Assembly (NCBI GenBank): GCA_013287985.1
Contig: JABDCT010000004.1
Span: forward strand, 1 to 64,000
DNA from: Chlamydiota bacterium
GTDB taxonomy: Bacteria; Chlamydiota; Chlamydiia; Chlamydiales; Rhabdochlamydiaceae
Reading direction: 5' to 3'
DNA length: 64,000 bases
A program made the position numbers and the translations under genes. Shown here piece after piece: positions 28,143-36,712 of this stretch (position 1 is its first letter; every line of letters starts with the position of its first letter). A model generated the notes under the pieces. That model saw nothing but the letters and a program-made list of their open reading frames with translations, did not search any database and was not told where the DNA came from.

Positions 28143-28962
28143 TACATGCGTCGCATGGACAGATGTCGGAAGCTACACAGATATCCGCTATCAGAAACAT
28201 GATGGCATCGCCAAGATCACGATTAATCGGCCGGAAGTGCGCAATGCATTTCGCCCTCTTACTGTCGAAGAGATGTCACACGCACTAAACGATGCGCGCT
28301 GCGATTCAACTATTGGAGTGATCATTTTGACTGGCGAAGGCAAAGACGCCTTCTGCTCGGGCGGCGATCAGCGCGTGCGCGGAAAAGCGGGCTATGCCGA
28401 TGCCGAAGGGATAGAAAAGCTCAACGTCCTCGATCTCCAACGCCAGATACGCACCTGCCCCAAGCCCGTTGTGGCTATGGTCGCGGGATTTGCGATCGGC
28501 GGCGGCCACGTGCTGCACGTCGTGTGCGACCTGACGATCTGCGCCGACAATGCGATCTTCGGGCAAGTCGGACCCAAAGTCGGCTCTTTCGACGGCGGTT
28601 TTGGCTCTAGCTACCTCGCACGGATCGTCGGGCAGAAAAAAGCGCGCGAGATCTGGTTTCTCTGTAGACGTTATAACGCCCAGGAAGCGCTCGAGATGGG
28701 CCTTGTCAACTGTGTCGTGCCCTACGAAGAGCTCGAAGAGACGACAATTAGCTGGTGCCAAGAGATGCTCGCCCATTCGCCTCTTGCAATGCGCTGCATC
28801 AAGGCTGCGATGAACGCCGATTGCGACGGGCAAGTGGGATTACAAGAACTCGCCGGCAACGCCACGCTTCTCTACTACATGAGCGATGAGGCGCAAGAAG
28901 GTCACCGTGCCTACCTAGAAAAGCGCCGACCCAACTTTAAAAAATTCCCGAAAAGACCATGA
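28135..28962 (+). CDS. menB: 1,4-dihydroxy-2-naphthoyl-CoA synthase
   Basis: MenB, a crotonase-fold enzyme, cyclises o-succinylbenzoyl-CoA to DHNA-CoA. The 275-residue product shows [19 protein letters not shown], the loop [15 protein letters not shown] typical of Men[19 protein letters not shown] and the [20 protein letters not shown] segment with the catalytic-site aspartate. Length and motif order are standard. It overlaps menH by 8 nt and menA by 4 nt. Confidence 0.96.
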   Translation: MSSTCVAWTDVGSYTDIRYQKHDGIAKITINRPEVRNAFRPLTVEEMSHALNDARCDSTIGVIILTGEGKDAFCSGGDQRVRGKAGYADAEGIEKLNVLDLQRQIRTCPKPVVAMVAGFAIGGGHVLHVVCDLTICADNAIFGQVGPKVGSFDGGFGSSYLARIVGQKKAREIWFLCRRYNAQEALEMGLVNCVVPYEELEETTISWCQEMLAHSPLAMRCIKAAMNADCDGQVGLQELAGNATLLYYMSDEAQEGHRAYLEKRRPNFKKFPKRP

Positions 28963-29825
28963 AAATTTCGCTTTGGATCGGTGCAACACGCCCTAAAACA
29001 CTCGCCGCGAGCATCAGCCCGATAGCAATCGGGACTGCGATCGCTTTAAAGGATGGTTTTTTTGATCTGCTCACCTTCTGCTTTATATTGCTGACAGGTC
29101 TTGGAGTCCAGATCAGCACCAATATCGCCAATGACTGGCTCGACGGCGTTAAGGGCTCCGATCGAGTCACGCGCATCGGCCCGCGGCGCCTTACGCAAAG
29201 CGGACTCGTTTCCCCCTCCCACATGAAGCGCGCAACTCTTGTCGTTATGGGCTTGACTGCCCTTTGCGGGCTCTTTCTCATCTGGAAAGGCGGTATTGTC
29301 ATCGCCGGACTTCTGGCGTTTGCACTGGTTTTGGCACTCGCCTATACAGGAGGCCCCTTTCCCCTTGCCTATCTGGGCATTAGCGAATTCTTCATCCTCA
29401 TCTTCCTAGGTCCCGTTGCAACCGCTAGCACCTATTATCTTCTCACGGGTCATTTCACCTCTGAATCTCTCTTGGCAGGTTTTGGGCCGGGCCTGATCTC
29501 CTGTGCCATTTTGTCGATCAATAATCTGCGCGATGAGCAGGAAGACCGGATCAGCAATAAGAAGACTCCGATCGTGCGCTTTGGCAGCATGTTTGGCAAA
29601 ATGGAATATACGCTGACCATATTACTGGCCTGCCTGCTTCCCCTTCTTTTTATGCAGACGCATCCCTTCGTGCCTTTTGCCTCGCTTATTCTTATTCCTG
29701 CCCTTCCGTTGATCGTTGAAGTGTTCAAGATTCAGAATCCCGCCTTCTATATTCCCCTGCTGGGAAAAACAGGCCGGCTGCTGCTTCTCTATACCTTCAT
29801 CTTCTGCTGCAGTTATATGTTATGA
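28959..29825 (+). CDS. menA: 1,4-dihydroxy-2-naphthoate polyprenyltransferase
   Basis: MenA attaches the polyprenyl tail to DHNA in the inner membrane. The 288-residue UbiA-type protein has eight or nine hydrophobic segments and both aspartate-rich Mg-diphosphate motifs: [18 protein letters not shown] (about 50-67) and [17 protein letters not shown] (about 187-203). Its position in the men operon identifies the substrate. It overlaps menB and menC by 4 nt each. Confidence 0.94.
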   Translation: MKISLWIGATRPKTLAASISPIAIGTAIALKDGFFDLLTFCFILLTGLGVQISTNIANDWLDGVKGSDRVTRIGPRRLTQSGLVSPSHMKRATLVVMGLTALCGLFLIWKGGIVIAGLLAFALVLALAYTGGPFPLAYLGISEFFILIFLGPVATASTYYLLTGHFTSESLLAGFGPGLISCAILSINNLRDEQEDRISNKKTPIVRFGSMFGKMEYTLTILLACLLPLLFMQTHPFVPFASLILIPALPLIVEVFKIQNPAFYIPLLGKTGRLLLLYTFIFCCSYML

Positions 29826-30559
29826 AGATTACTCCCTTCATGATCGAGAATCGGTTTGCGCGTAAGGGGCTGCTGATTGACTATGCCGGGGTGCAAGCCG
29901 AAGTTTCGCCTCTTCCAGGCTATAGTCACGAGACAGTAGATCAAGCCTATGTTCAGCTGCAAAACCTTCCGGCTTCGGTTCTCTACCCTTCCGTTTACTT
30001 CGGTCTGCAGAGCGTGCGACTGGCCCTCACCCATCCCGAGCCACCCTTCCGTGCGAAACGCCACCTCTTTCTCTACGGCACTCCAGAAGAGATACGCGCG
30101 AGGATCCGCCCAGGATACGACACCGCCAAAGTCAAAATCAGCCATTTAGGCCTGGAAGAAGCGATCGACATAGTGCGCGAGCTGCGCAGCCGTTTTCGCT
30201 TAAGACTGGACTTCAATCGCAACTGGCCCAAAGAGAAAGTCATAGCCTTCTTCTCGCATTTTCCGAAAGACGCTTTCGACTACTCTGAAGAGCCGCTGCC
30301 AGATCCTGCCGATCTCGTCCACTTTCCCCATGCCTTTGCCCTCGACGAGACTCTGCGCGAGCAGAAAGCTGGTCATCTCATTGCCCTGGAGAATTGCCGC
30401 GCGCTGATTTTCAAACCCACCCTACAGGGGCGCCTGCCCCCCTATAATAAGCCGATTATCCTTAGCCCCTCATACGAAGGACCTGTCGGCCTCGCCCATT
30501 TAGAGCGGTGGGTGCATGCCTATAACCTCACGGACTATTGCCATGGCCTTGAAATTTGA
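29822..30559 (+). CDS. menC: o-succinylbenzoate synthase, short form
   Basis: MenC, of the enolase superfamily, dehydrates SHCHC to o-succinylbenzoate. At 245 residues it is much shorter than the usual 320-370, yet the catalytic set is visible: K103/K105 in AKVKISHLG, the metal ligands D130 (RLRLDFNRNW), E156 or E157 (YSEEPLP) and D175 (FALDETL), and the second lysine K198 (LIFKPT). The capping domain is reduced. Overlaps: menA by 4 nt, menE by 17 nt. Confidence 0.88.
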   Translation: MKITPFMIENRFARKGLLIDYAGVQAEVSPLPGYSHETVDQAYVQLQNLPASVLYPSVYFGLQSVRLALTHPEPPFRAKRHLFLYGTPEEIRARIRPGYDTAKVKISHLGLEEAIDIVRELRSRFRLRLDFNRNWPKEKVIAFFSHFPKDAFDYSEEPLPDPADLVHFPHAFALDETLREQKAGHLIALENCRALIFKPTLQGRLPPYNKPIILSPSYEGPVGLAHLERWVHAYNLTDYCHGLEI

Positions 30560-31706
30560 CTGCCCGATCGCCTATTGGAGCGCGCGCACCCCGGACGCAC
30601 TTGCAATAGACGGCCTCACCTACCGGGCATTGGATGCGCTCGTCACAGGCTGCATGTCCCAGATCAAGGAGAAGCGCATCGCCTTTATCGCACACCGCAC
30701 TCCCCTTACTCTCGCGCTCTTCTTCGCCTGCTTCCGCATGCAAGCCATCGCCTGCCCTTTAAGTCCGCGCCTTCCGCAGGATGCCGTGCAGGAAGCTCTC
30801 CAGAAGCTGGGAACTCCTCTTTTCACCCCTGCTTTTCAGATGCACGCGGGAGAATGGAAGCAGCAGCTGGACGGGGCAAGCGATGCCACGCTGCTATTCA
30901 CATCGAGCAAGGCAAAAATTGCCCTCCATACACTAGCCAACCACTTCATCAGCGCCCATCATGCCATCCGCCTTTTGCAGCTCGATCAAAGTAGTCGCAC
31001 ACTGCTCAGCCTCCCGCTCAACCATGTCGGAGGACTTGCCGCCTGCATACGCAGCTTAATTGCGGGTGGAACCCTTATTGAAGATGAAGAAAGCGCTACG
31101 CACATCTCCTACGTCCCCACGCAACTCTACCGCTTGAATAAAGCCCTTCCCCATCTTAAATGCTTACTGATCGGAGGTGCTGCACTGCGAGAAAAGGTAC
31201 CGGGCCTACCCCTACACATCTCCTATGGAATGACAGAGACCAGCTCCTTCATCGCGTTTGACTCTCGTCCCATTCCAGAGACAGAGATCAAGATCGTAGA
31301 CGGTGAGATCTGGGTGCGCGGCCCGACCGTTTTCAAGGGCTACCTCGATCAAGAATCGCCGTTTGTGGACGGCTGGTTCCCCACACGAGATATGGGAGCT
31401 TATGAAGAGGGAAAACTCGAGTGGAAGGGGCGTAAAGACCGCCGCTTTAAAGCAGGTGGCGAAACGATCCAGCCCGAAGAGATCGAAGAAGAGATACTAC
31501 GCATTCCAGGCATTCTCCATGCGCATATAACGCCCATGAGTGACCCCGAGTTTGGCTTTCTGCCCAAAGCCCAGATCTATGGAAAGGAAATCCCTTTAGA
31601 AGAACTTCAAGCCATTCTGCGTAGGCGCCTGCCCGGCTATAAAATTCCTCGTACTGTCGAGTTTATAGATGATCCCTCATTTTTTTTGTCGAAGGCTAAG
31701 GATTGA
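30543..31706 (+). CDS. menE: o-succinylbenzoate-CoA ligase
   Basis: MenE is an ANL-family adenylating enzyme that makes OSB-CoA. The protein is about 387 residues and has LLFTSSKAKIAL in place of the usual TSGTTG P-loop-like motif, the SYGMTETSSFIAF motif, the FKGYLD-GWFPTRDMG region with the adenylate-binding Asp and the GRKDRRFKAGGETIQPEEIE hinge. The C-terminal lysine region ends SKAKD. It is shorter than the usual 450-490 residues. A start at 30516 is also possible; 30543 sits nearer the family N-terminus. Its last 30 nt overlap the convergent gene at 31677. Confidence 0.87.
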   Translation: MALKFDCPIAYWSARTPDALAIDGLTYRALDALVTGCMSQIKEKRIAFIAHRTPLTLALFFACFRMQAIACPLSPRLPQDAVQEALQKLGTPLFTPAFQMHAGEWKQQLDGASDATLLFTSSKAKIALHTLANHFISAHHAIRLLQLDQSSRTLLSLPLNHVGGLAACIRSLIAGGTLIEDEESATHISYVPTQLYRLNKALPHLKCLLIGGAALREKVPGLPLHISYGMTETSSFIAFDSRPIPETEIKIVDGEIWVRGPTVFKGYLDQESPFVDGWFPTRDMGAYEEGKLEWKGRKDRRFKAGGETIQPEEIEEEILRIPGILHAHITPMSDPEFGFLPKAQIYGKEIPLEELQAILRRRLPGYKIPRTVEFIDDPSFFLSKAKD

Positions 31707-34040
31707 CCAATAGGTTAAGTCCCCGCCCGGCGTGCGACTTGCTCTGTTATTGGGAAATCTCGTAAGCACAGGGATAACACTAAGAGGGTCGAAGGGAGGA
31801 GAAATGAGTTCTTCCAAAAGCGCAGTCTCCTCTCTTTTCTTGAGTTCAAATTTTCCGTCTAAACACTCTTCTGGGCTGAATATTTCCATAGTGAGTGTTT
31901 TGTCTACAGTCATGAGCCAACCACCCTCTTTAACAGATTTTGCAATTTGCGGTAAAAAGTGTGGATAGTATTGAGGCACGAAATAAGCTGCCTTCATATA
32001 AAATATATCGAAGCCCTCTTGTAATTTTGTTTTCAAAAGAGCGGGATAGCTATCAGGCTTTGTGATATCCGCTGTCACAAATGTCAGACTTCTATTCCGC
32101 ATAGAGGCCGTTCCATGATATTGCCAAGGAAAATCGATGCGCACTCCATCTTGAAGAAGAGTGAGAACTACCTTGTCTAAATCGACTCCTGCTTCCCTCA
32201 AATCAAAAAGGAGTTTTAAACCTAAATCATTCATCTGGTGTATACCCTCGGAGGATGTCGTACTGCTAGATCCAGCCCAAAATGATCGCATTGAAATAAA
32301 GGAGTCACTTTGTTCGAGCTGATCCTTTATCGACGAGTAATCTCCCACTTTAAGTCGGCTTAATGCGTCCTTGAATTCCTCGTAAGGAACGTGTGTAATA
32401 TCTACAAATGTGAAGTCCCCAGCATCCGTTGCCAAAAGTACGCTTATACAATCTGCTCCAGAACATCCATAGATAACACTTTTGTCTTTTCCTTCAGGAT
32501 TTACAGCTCTTTTTAGAGAGCGGAAGTAGGCGTTTAAGGTCACTGGAATCCCCGTAGTAGCTTTTATCCGTGGATCTAAATCAAGCAGCGATGCGTATTT
32601 AGTCCTTTTTAATGTAGGTAGTTGCGCAATCAGCGACAAAGCTTCAGAGGAATTTTGGCCTTTTAACTGTGAACTATTGAGCAACTGACTCAAGCGCTTC
32701 TCGGTCTCCTCATCGGAAAGCTGGGGGGACAAAGAAGTGAGACCCATGGATTTTATATAGAGATAAGTTTTTTGTTCTGTTCCAGTCCCATAGAAAACCT
32801 CTTGAAATCCTCGGTTGGAAAGAATGGGGCTATATGTTGAAAGTTCCCAGACTCGTTTAAACGCCCTTCTGACCCACATTTCGACATTTGAAGGAATCGC
32901 TTCTTTCGGTAAACCCAGACGATCTATCTTAAATGGAATGAGTTGATCTCTTTCAGCCAATTTTTCAAGTGTTGTAACATCTCCTTTTTTAACCAATTCA
33001 GCATTAGCTTTCCAATGGACCATTAAATTATCCTCGATATATTTATCGATTTCATTTTCACCTAGCACAAGAACAGAAGGTGTCGGAAGCATAGAATCAT
33101 CTACGCACACATCTTTATGGAACTGAATATAACTTGGGTCGATAAGGTATCTCTCATTATCAGGAGCGGTAACCTCTACGACACAGTGAGCTGTTGCGAG
33201 CGTTACTTTTGGTTCAAGATCGGCACGTCCCAATAGTCGTGTTTTATATCCAAGTGCATGCAAACACACTTCCATGATCATCGCTGCAGTACGCCCATGA
33301 TGGTTATAGCCGTTAGGATTTCGGAAGGTCAGCGGATTTTCAGGACAGCTCTTTCCATTTTCTCTGAGATAGATTCTCGTGATTTTTTGAACAAAGGGGA
33401 TGAGCTGCCGGGCGGTAGAAATGAGAATCTCTCGAAAAGAAGAGCTCTCGTCCTTTTGCAGTAGATGGATACGGAGAATTTCTCGAATGAAGAATGCCCC
33501 CTCTTCTTTGATGCTTTGGGTGTCTTGCGGCGTCATTTCATATTGCTTCTGATTAATAAGAATGGCTTCCGGAGTGTTCTGGGCAATAAGAGCGTTTTTT
33601 ATCGTGAAAATACGTCCCTCCATCGCTTGTTTTAAGGATTTCGAAGATGGGGGTTTTTTATTAAGCACATCTGCACACGCTTCATAAAAAGAGCGCAAAT
33701 AAGGAGTGGGATCTTGCTTGAACATAGCCTTGATCTCTGCCAGAAGCTCACTATTTTCAAAGTGCTTTGCGATCAACTGACTATCTATCGAACCGGCCCC
33801 AATAAGTGGAAGGAGGAATTCCGCAATTCTGTGCATAAGCATCTGGTCTTTGATAAATACACTTAAGTCAACCTTGAGCTCTGGTGTGAATAGAGTCGTA
33901 ATGGGGATATGACGTCGGATTATTTCAAGAACAAGGGCTCTGATCCGCCCTGTCTTAGCATCCTGTTGAATAGGAAGCGCTCTAAGAAAGCCCTCGTAAC
34001 CAGATGAGTTATTAACTTCTTTAATTGCCATATTATCCAC
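31677..34040 (-). CDS. large protein with transglutaminase-like triad and methyltransferase-like domain
   Basis: I do not recognise this 787-residue protein as a whole. After a helical N-terminal region (about 1-230) lies a segment like a transglutaminase/arylamine-acetyltransferase core with a Cys-His-Asp order: C259 in MIMEVCLHALGY, H285 in ATAHCVVEV and D301 in YLIDPSYIQF. A second part (about 520-740) resembles a Rossmann methyltransferase, with SVIYGCSGADCISVLLAT (521-538) and FVDI at the end of the next strand, then a KEGGWLM strand. It lies leftward between menE and menI and converges on menE with a 30-nt overlap. A role in modifying host or bacterial proteins is possible but unproven. 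Confidence 0.72.
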   Translation of the reverse strand: MDNMAIKEVNNSSGYEGFLRALPIQQDAKTGRIRALVLEIIRRHIPITTLFTPELKVDLSVFIKDQMLMHRIAEFLLPLIGAGSIDSQLIAKHFENSELLAEIKAMFKQDPTPYLRSFYEACADVLNKKPPSSKSLKQAMEGRIFTIKNALIAQNTPEAILINQKQYEMTPQDTQSIKEEGAFFIREILRIHLLQKDESSSFREILISTARQLIPFVQKITRIYLRENGKSCPENPLTFRNPNGYNHHGRTAAMIMEVCLHALGYKTRLLGRADLEPKVTLATAHCVVEVTAPDNERYLIDPSYIQFHKDVCVDDSMLPTPSVLVLGENEIDKYIEDNLMVHWKANAELVKKGDVTTLEKLAERDQLIPFKIDRLGLPKEAIPSNVEMWVRRAFKRVWELSTYSPILSNRGFQEVFYGTGTEQKTYLYIKSMGLTSLSPQLSDEETEKRLSQLLNSSQLKGQNSSEALSLIAQLPTLKRTKYASLLDLDPRIKATTGIPVTLNAYFRSLKRAVNPEGKDKSVIYGCSGADCISVLLATDAGDFTFVDITHVPYEEFKDALSRLKVGDYSSIKDQLEQSDSFISMRSFWAGSSSTTSSEGIHQMNDLGLKLLFDLREAGVDLDKVVLTLLQDGVRIDFPWQYHGTASMRNRSLTFVTADITKPDSYPALLKTKLQEGFDIFYMKAAYFVPQYYPHFLPQIAKSVKEGGWLMTVDKTLTMEIFSPEECLDGKFELKKREETALLEELISPPFDPLSVIPVLTRFPNNRASRTPGGDLTYWSILSLRQKK

Positions 34041-34086
34041 CTATTTTCCTGTAAATAATAGCAGAAATTAAGACGAAAAGCTCGAA

Positions 34087-34455
34087 TTAAAGATTTTTTA
34101 GCAGATCCTTCACTTTTTCCGGGAGCGGTATCGAAGCACCTTTAGAGATGGTGACATGAGTGATGCGCACGCGGCCGACCTCTTTTTCGCCCATTTGCAT
34201 TTGGGCAGAGAGTGTAAAAGAGCTCGTACCCATCTGCTCGAGGAAAAGGCGTATTTCGACGCGGTCTCCGATGTGCAAAGGCGCGGTGTAATTGGCTTCT
34301 ACATGCACGATCGGCATTAGCGTATCGAGAGTCCATCCACGGCTGATCAGATACTCCTCAAATGCCTCCTGAGCCCAGCTGAGCTGCTCAGTAAAGTAGA
34401 TTACGCCTGTGGCGTCGGTTTCTCTCAGTCGAACGGTGCGGATAACGGCAAACAT
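34087..34455 (-). CDS. menI: hotdog thioesterase, probable DHNA-CoA hydrolase
   Basis: The 122-residue 4HBT-fold protein opens with RTVRLRETDATGVIYFTEQL, close to the cyanobacterial/plant DHNA-CoA thioesterases (the Asp of ETDA-G is catalytic in this class), then EAFEEYLISRGW and HVEANYTAPLHIGDRVEI. DHNA-CoA hydrolase is the one menaquinone step missing from the operon at 24114-31706, and this gene lies 2.4 kb from its end on the other strand. A YbgC-type acyl-CoA thioesterase is the alternative. The gene has its own promoter with no Shine-Dalgarno; the 31677 gene follows after 46 nt. Confidence 0.75.
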   Translation of the reverse strand: MFAVIRTVRLRETDATGVIYFTEQLSWAQEAFEEYLISRGWTLDTLMPIVHVEANYTAPLHIGDRVEIRLFLEQMGTSSFTLSAQMQMGEKEVGRVRITHVTISKGASIPLPEKVKDLLKNL

Positions 34456-34462
34456 ATTTTAA

Positions 34463-34491
34463 ATACTAGTGGCAAAAAATTAGATTCGCAA
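34463..34491 (-). promoter_or_regulatory. menI promoter, probably leaderless
   Basis: Read leftward, -35 TTGCGA (34491-34486), a 17-nt spacer and -10 TAGTAT (34468-34463) lie 7 nt before the ATG at 34455. No Shine-Dalgarno sequence is visible. Between 34492 and 34590 I see only a short hairpin-like AGCC-TAAAA-GGCT near 34531. Confidence 0.58.
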
Positions 34492-34590
34492 GTCAAAATA
34501 AAATATTTTTTCGATCGCGCAACTCGCTTAGCCTAAAAGGCTGCGGCACCGAAAATTTCACCGAAATGGGGTTCAAGAAAGGGCTACCGA

Positions 34591-34619
34591 TTGTTGAAAA
34601 ATACCCCCCCTCCTATACT
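34591..34619 (+). promoter_or_regulatory. promoter of the TPR gene with very short leader
   Basis: -35 TTGTTG (34591-34596), a 17-nt spacer containing seven C residues, and -10 TATACT (34614-34619) precede the ATG at 34634 by 14 nt. This predicts a leader of about 7 nt, too short for a Shine-Dalgarno sequence, and none is seen. Confidence 0.6.
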
Positions 34620-34633
34620 CCTATTTTACTCTT

Positions 34634-36619
34634 ATGCAAATAACAGGATATTATCACTTAGATACGAATGAGGATCAGGTTGAAGCCCTTCTTTCAGAGG
34701 GTGAATATCTGATGTTAAGGGGGCGTTTTTCGGAAGCCCACACGCGATTTGAACAGGCCATAGCGCTTGCGCCGACTCATGCTCACGTCTTTTTGCGCCA
34801 AGGGCTCTCCCTACTCGATTACGGCAGCCAGGAAAAGGATGAGAAGAGCCTTATTCTCGCCAGCCAAGCATTCAAAAAAGCCCATCAGATCGAACCCGAC
34901 TCCTTCGCTACTCTGCACAACTGGGCAAGCGCTCTTTCGCAAGTAGGGCAGATTAAAAATATTCCTCACTTTTTTGCTCAGGCAAAAGAAAAGTATGAGA
35001 AGGCTCTGCCTCTGGCAAGCAGCCAAGAATCATCCATAAGCGCTGATATCCATTGGGAATATGGCGTAAACTGGATGCATATTGCCACCCACTCCGAAGA
35101 AGCATGCGACTGGCAGTGTGCGCTGCAGGCCTATGAGAAAGCTGCTGCGCATATGCACCCGATGCCTGCCGACTTCTGGGTCGACTGCGGCATAGCTTCG
35201 CTGGCCGTTGCAGAAAAGATCAATGACATCCGCCAAGTAGTCAAGGCGATCAACTGCTTAAAGTATGCCACCACCCAAGAGCCCTCCTCTTTAAGAGCCC
35301 ACACGACTCTCGCCGACGCTCTGGAAAAGCTCTACTGGTACACCCACGATGAAGAGCACTTTGCTCTGGCAAATGATTGCTACACAAGCGCACTCAAACT
35401 GGCTCCTGAGCAAGCAGAACTCTGGCTCAAGTGGGCCTCTCTTCTCTGCATGAGCGGACGTAAGATGCGCGATGTGAAAAAAGTGCGCTCTGCGATCGAA
35501 AAATGCGGCCTTGCTCAGATACACGAGCCGCAGAATCCTCTTGTGCTCAGCCTATGGGGAGAAGCGCTCGCTCTTCTCGGAGAACTCACCGAACGGATTG
35601 AACTGCTCTACGAAGGGCAAAATAAGATCGAAGATGCGCTCGAGATCGCCGAAGACAACCCTGAGGTCTGGTATTCAAGCGGCATGTGCCTCCATAGCTG
35701 CGCGCTCTACTTTAATGACTTCGACTTCTACTACCAAGCGATTGAGAAGTTCCAAACCGGTCTCTCCATCAACCGCTCGCTACCCAAACTATGGTATGCG
35801 ATTGCCACGAGCTATGCCGCTGTGGGGAACTTGGAAAACGATATTGAAGCGACCGAGAGATCGATCAAATTTTACCAGAAAGCAGCCGCCTTCAATCCCT
35901 GCAACAGCTACCTCGCTATCGAATACGCCTTTGCGCTCGCGAAACTAGGCGAAATGCTGCACAACCAAGAGTGGCTTGAGCTTGCATTGCAGCAGTTCGA
36001 ATACACCCTCAATCTGCAGAAAAATGCCGTCTATCTCCACCCCGACTGGCTTTTCCACTATGCATGCACCCTCGACCTCATCGGCGATTTCCATGAAGAC
36101 GAGAGCTACTACACCAAGGCGATCGAGATCCTCTCCCACGTACTCATGATCGATCCCGATTTCCCGCGCCTGCACCATCGCCTCGCCCAGACCTTCTGCC
36201 ATTTAGGCGAACTCATGGGTGAAGTCGACCACTTCTACCGTTCGATCCACCACCTGCGCCTCGCGCTGAAGCATGAAGATGAAGATGACCAGATGATCCT
36301 CGACTGGGGCATCGTGCTGATCAACATCGCCCAGCACGCGCCTCCTCTCGTCGACATCGACCAGCTCTACAAAGAGGCGGAGCAGAAGATGACCCTTGCC
36401 GCCAAACTCGGCAATGCACAGGCCTTCTATCAGCTCAGCTGTCTCTATTCCCTCACCTATCAGTATGAGAAGTCCTTCCAGTTCCTGATGAAGGCGGACT
36501 CCTTTAAAGCACTGCCTCCTCTCGAAGAGCTCTTGCAAGACGAGTGGCTCGACGGCCTGCGCACTACGACGGATTTCCGCGCCTTCGTGTATGCGCTGGA
36601 AAACCGCTCCAATCGCTAG
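34634..36619 (+). CDS. tetratricopeptide-repeat protein
   Basis: The 661-residue protein is composed almost wholly of TPR-like helical hairpins, for example LMLRGRFSEAHTRFEQAIAL (about 27-46), ASQAFKKAHQIEPDSFATLH and AIEILSHVLMIDPDFPRLHH, often with long inter-repeat loops that include Trp-Tyr contacts. TPR proteins act as docking scaffolds; the partner is unknown. No signal peptide or membrane helix is present, so it is probably cytoplasmic. Bases 34638-34653, just after the start codon, match the outer arm of the palindrome family exactly, so the N-terminal residues QITGYY may derive from a repeat. Confidence 0.85.
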   Translation: MQITGYYHLDTNEDQVEALLSEGEYLMLRGRFSEAHTRFEQAIALAPTHAHVFLRQGLSLLDYGSQEKDEKSLILASQAFKKAHQIEPDSFATLHNWASALSQVGQIKNIPHFFAQAKEKYEKALPLASSQESSISADIHWEYGVNWMHIATHSEEACDWQCALQAYEKAAAHMHPMPADFWVDCGIASLAVAEKINDIRQVVKAINCLKYATTQEPSSLRAHTTLADALEKLYWYTHDEEHFALANDCYTSALKLAPEQAELWLKWASLLCMSGRKMRDVKKVRSAIEKCGLAQIHEPQNPLVLSLWGEALALLGELTERIELLYEGQNKIEDALEIAEDNPEVWYSSGMCLHSCALYFNDFDFYYQAIEKFQTGLSINRSLPKLWYAIATSYAAVGNLENDIEATERSIKFYQKAAAFNPCNSYLAIEYAFALAKLGEMLHNQEWLELALQQFEYTLNLQKNAVYLHPDWLFHYACTLDLIGDFHEDESYYTKAIEILSHVLMIDPDFPRLHHRLAQTFCHLGELMGEVDHFYRSIHHLRLALKHEDEDDQMILDWGIVLINIAQHAPPLVDIDQLYKEAEQKMTLAAKLGNAQAFYQLSCLYSLTYQYEKSFQFLMKADSFKALPPLEELLQDEWLDGLRTTTDFRAFVYALENRSNR

Positions 36620-36656
36620 ACTTTTTTTCAGGCACGGGCACAGGCACGTAATTTTA

Positions 36657-36685
36657 TTGCAGCCTTCTCTTTCCCCTGTTACCAT
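36657..36685 (+). promoter_or_regulatory. yidC-dnaA promoter
   Basis: -35 TTGCAG (36657-36662), a 17-nt spacer and -10 TACCAT (36680-36685) lie 27 nt before the yidC ATG. AAAGGT at 36698-36703 may serve as a weak, distant Shine-Dalgarno sequence, so this transcript has a conventional short leader. Confidence 0.5.
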
Positions 36686-36712
36686 GGGCCACAAAAAAAG
36701 GTTTGAGCCCTC

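Noticed and set aside
36203-36694. 163-residue frame antisense to the TPR gene
   Set aside because: Shadow of the TPR coding frame without its own signals.
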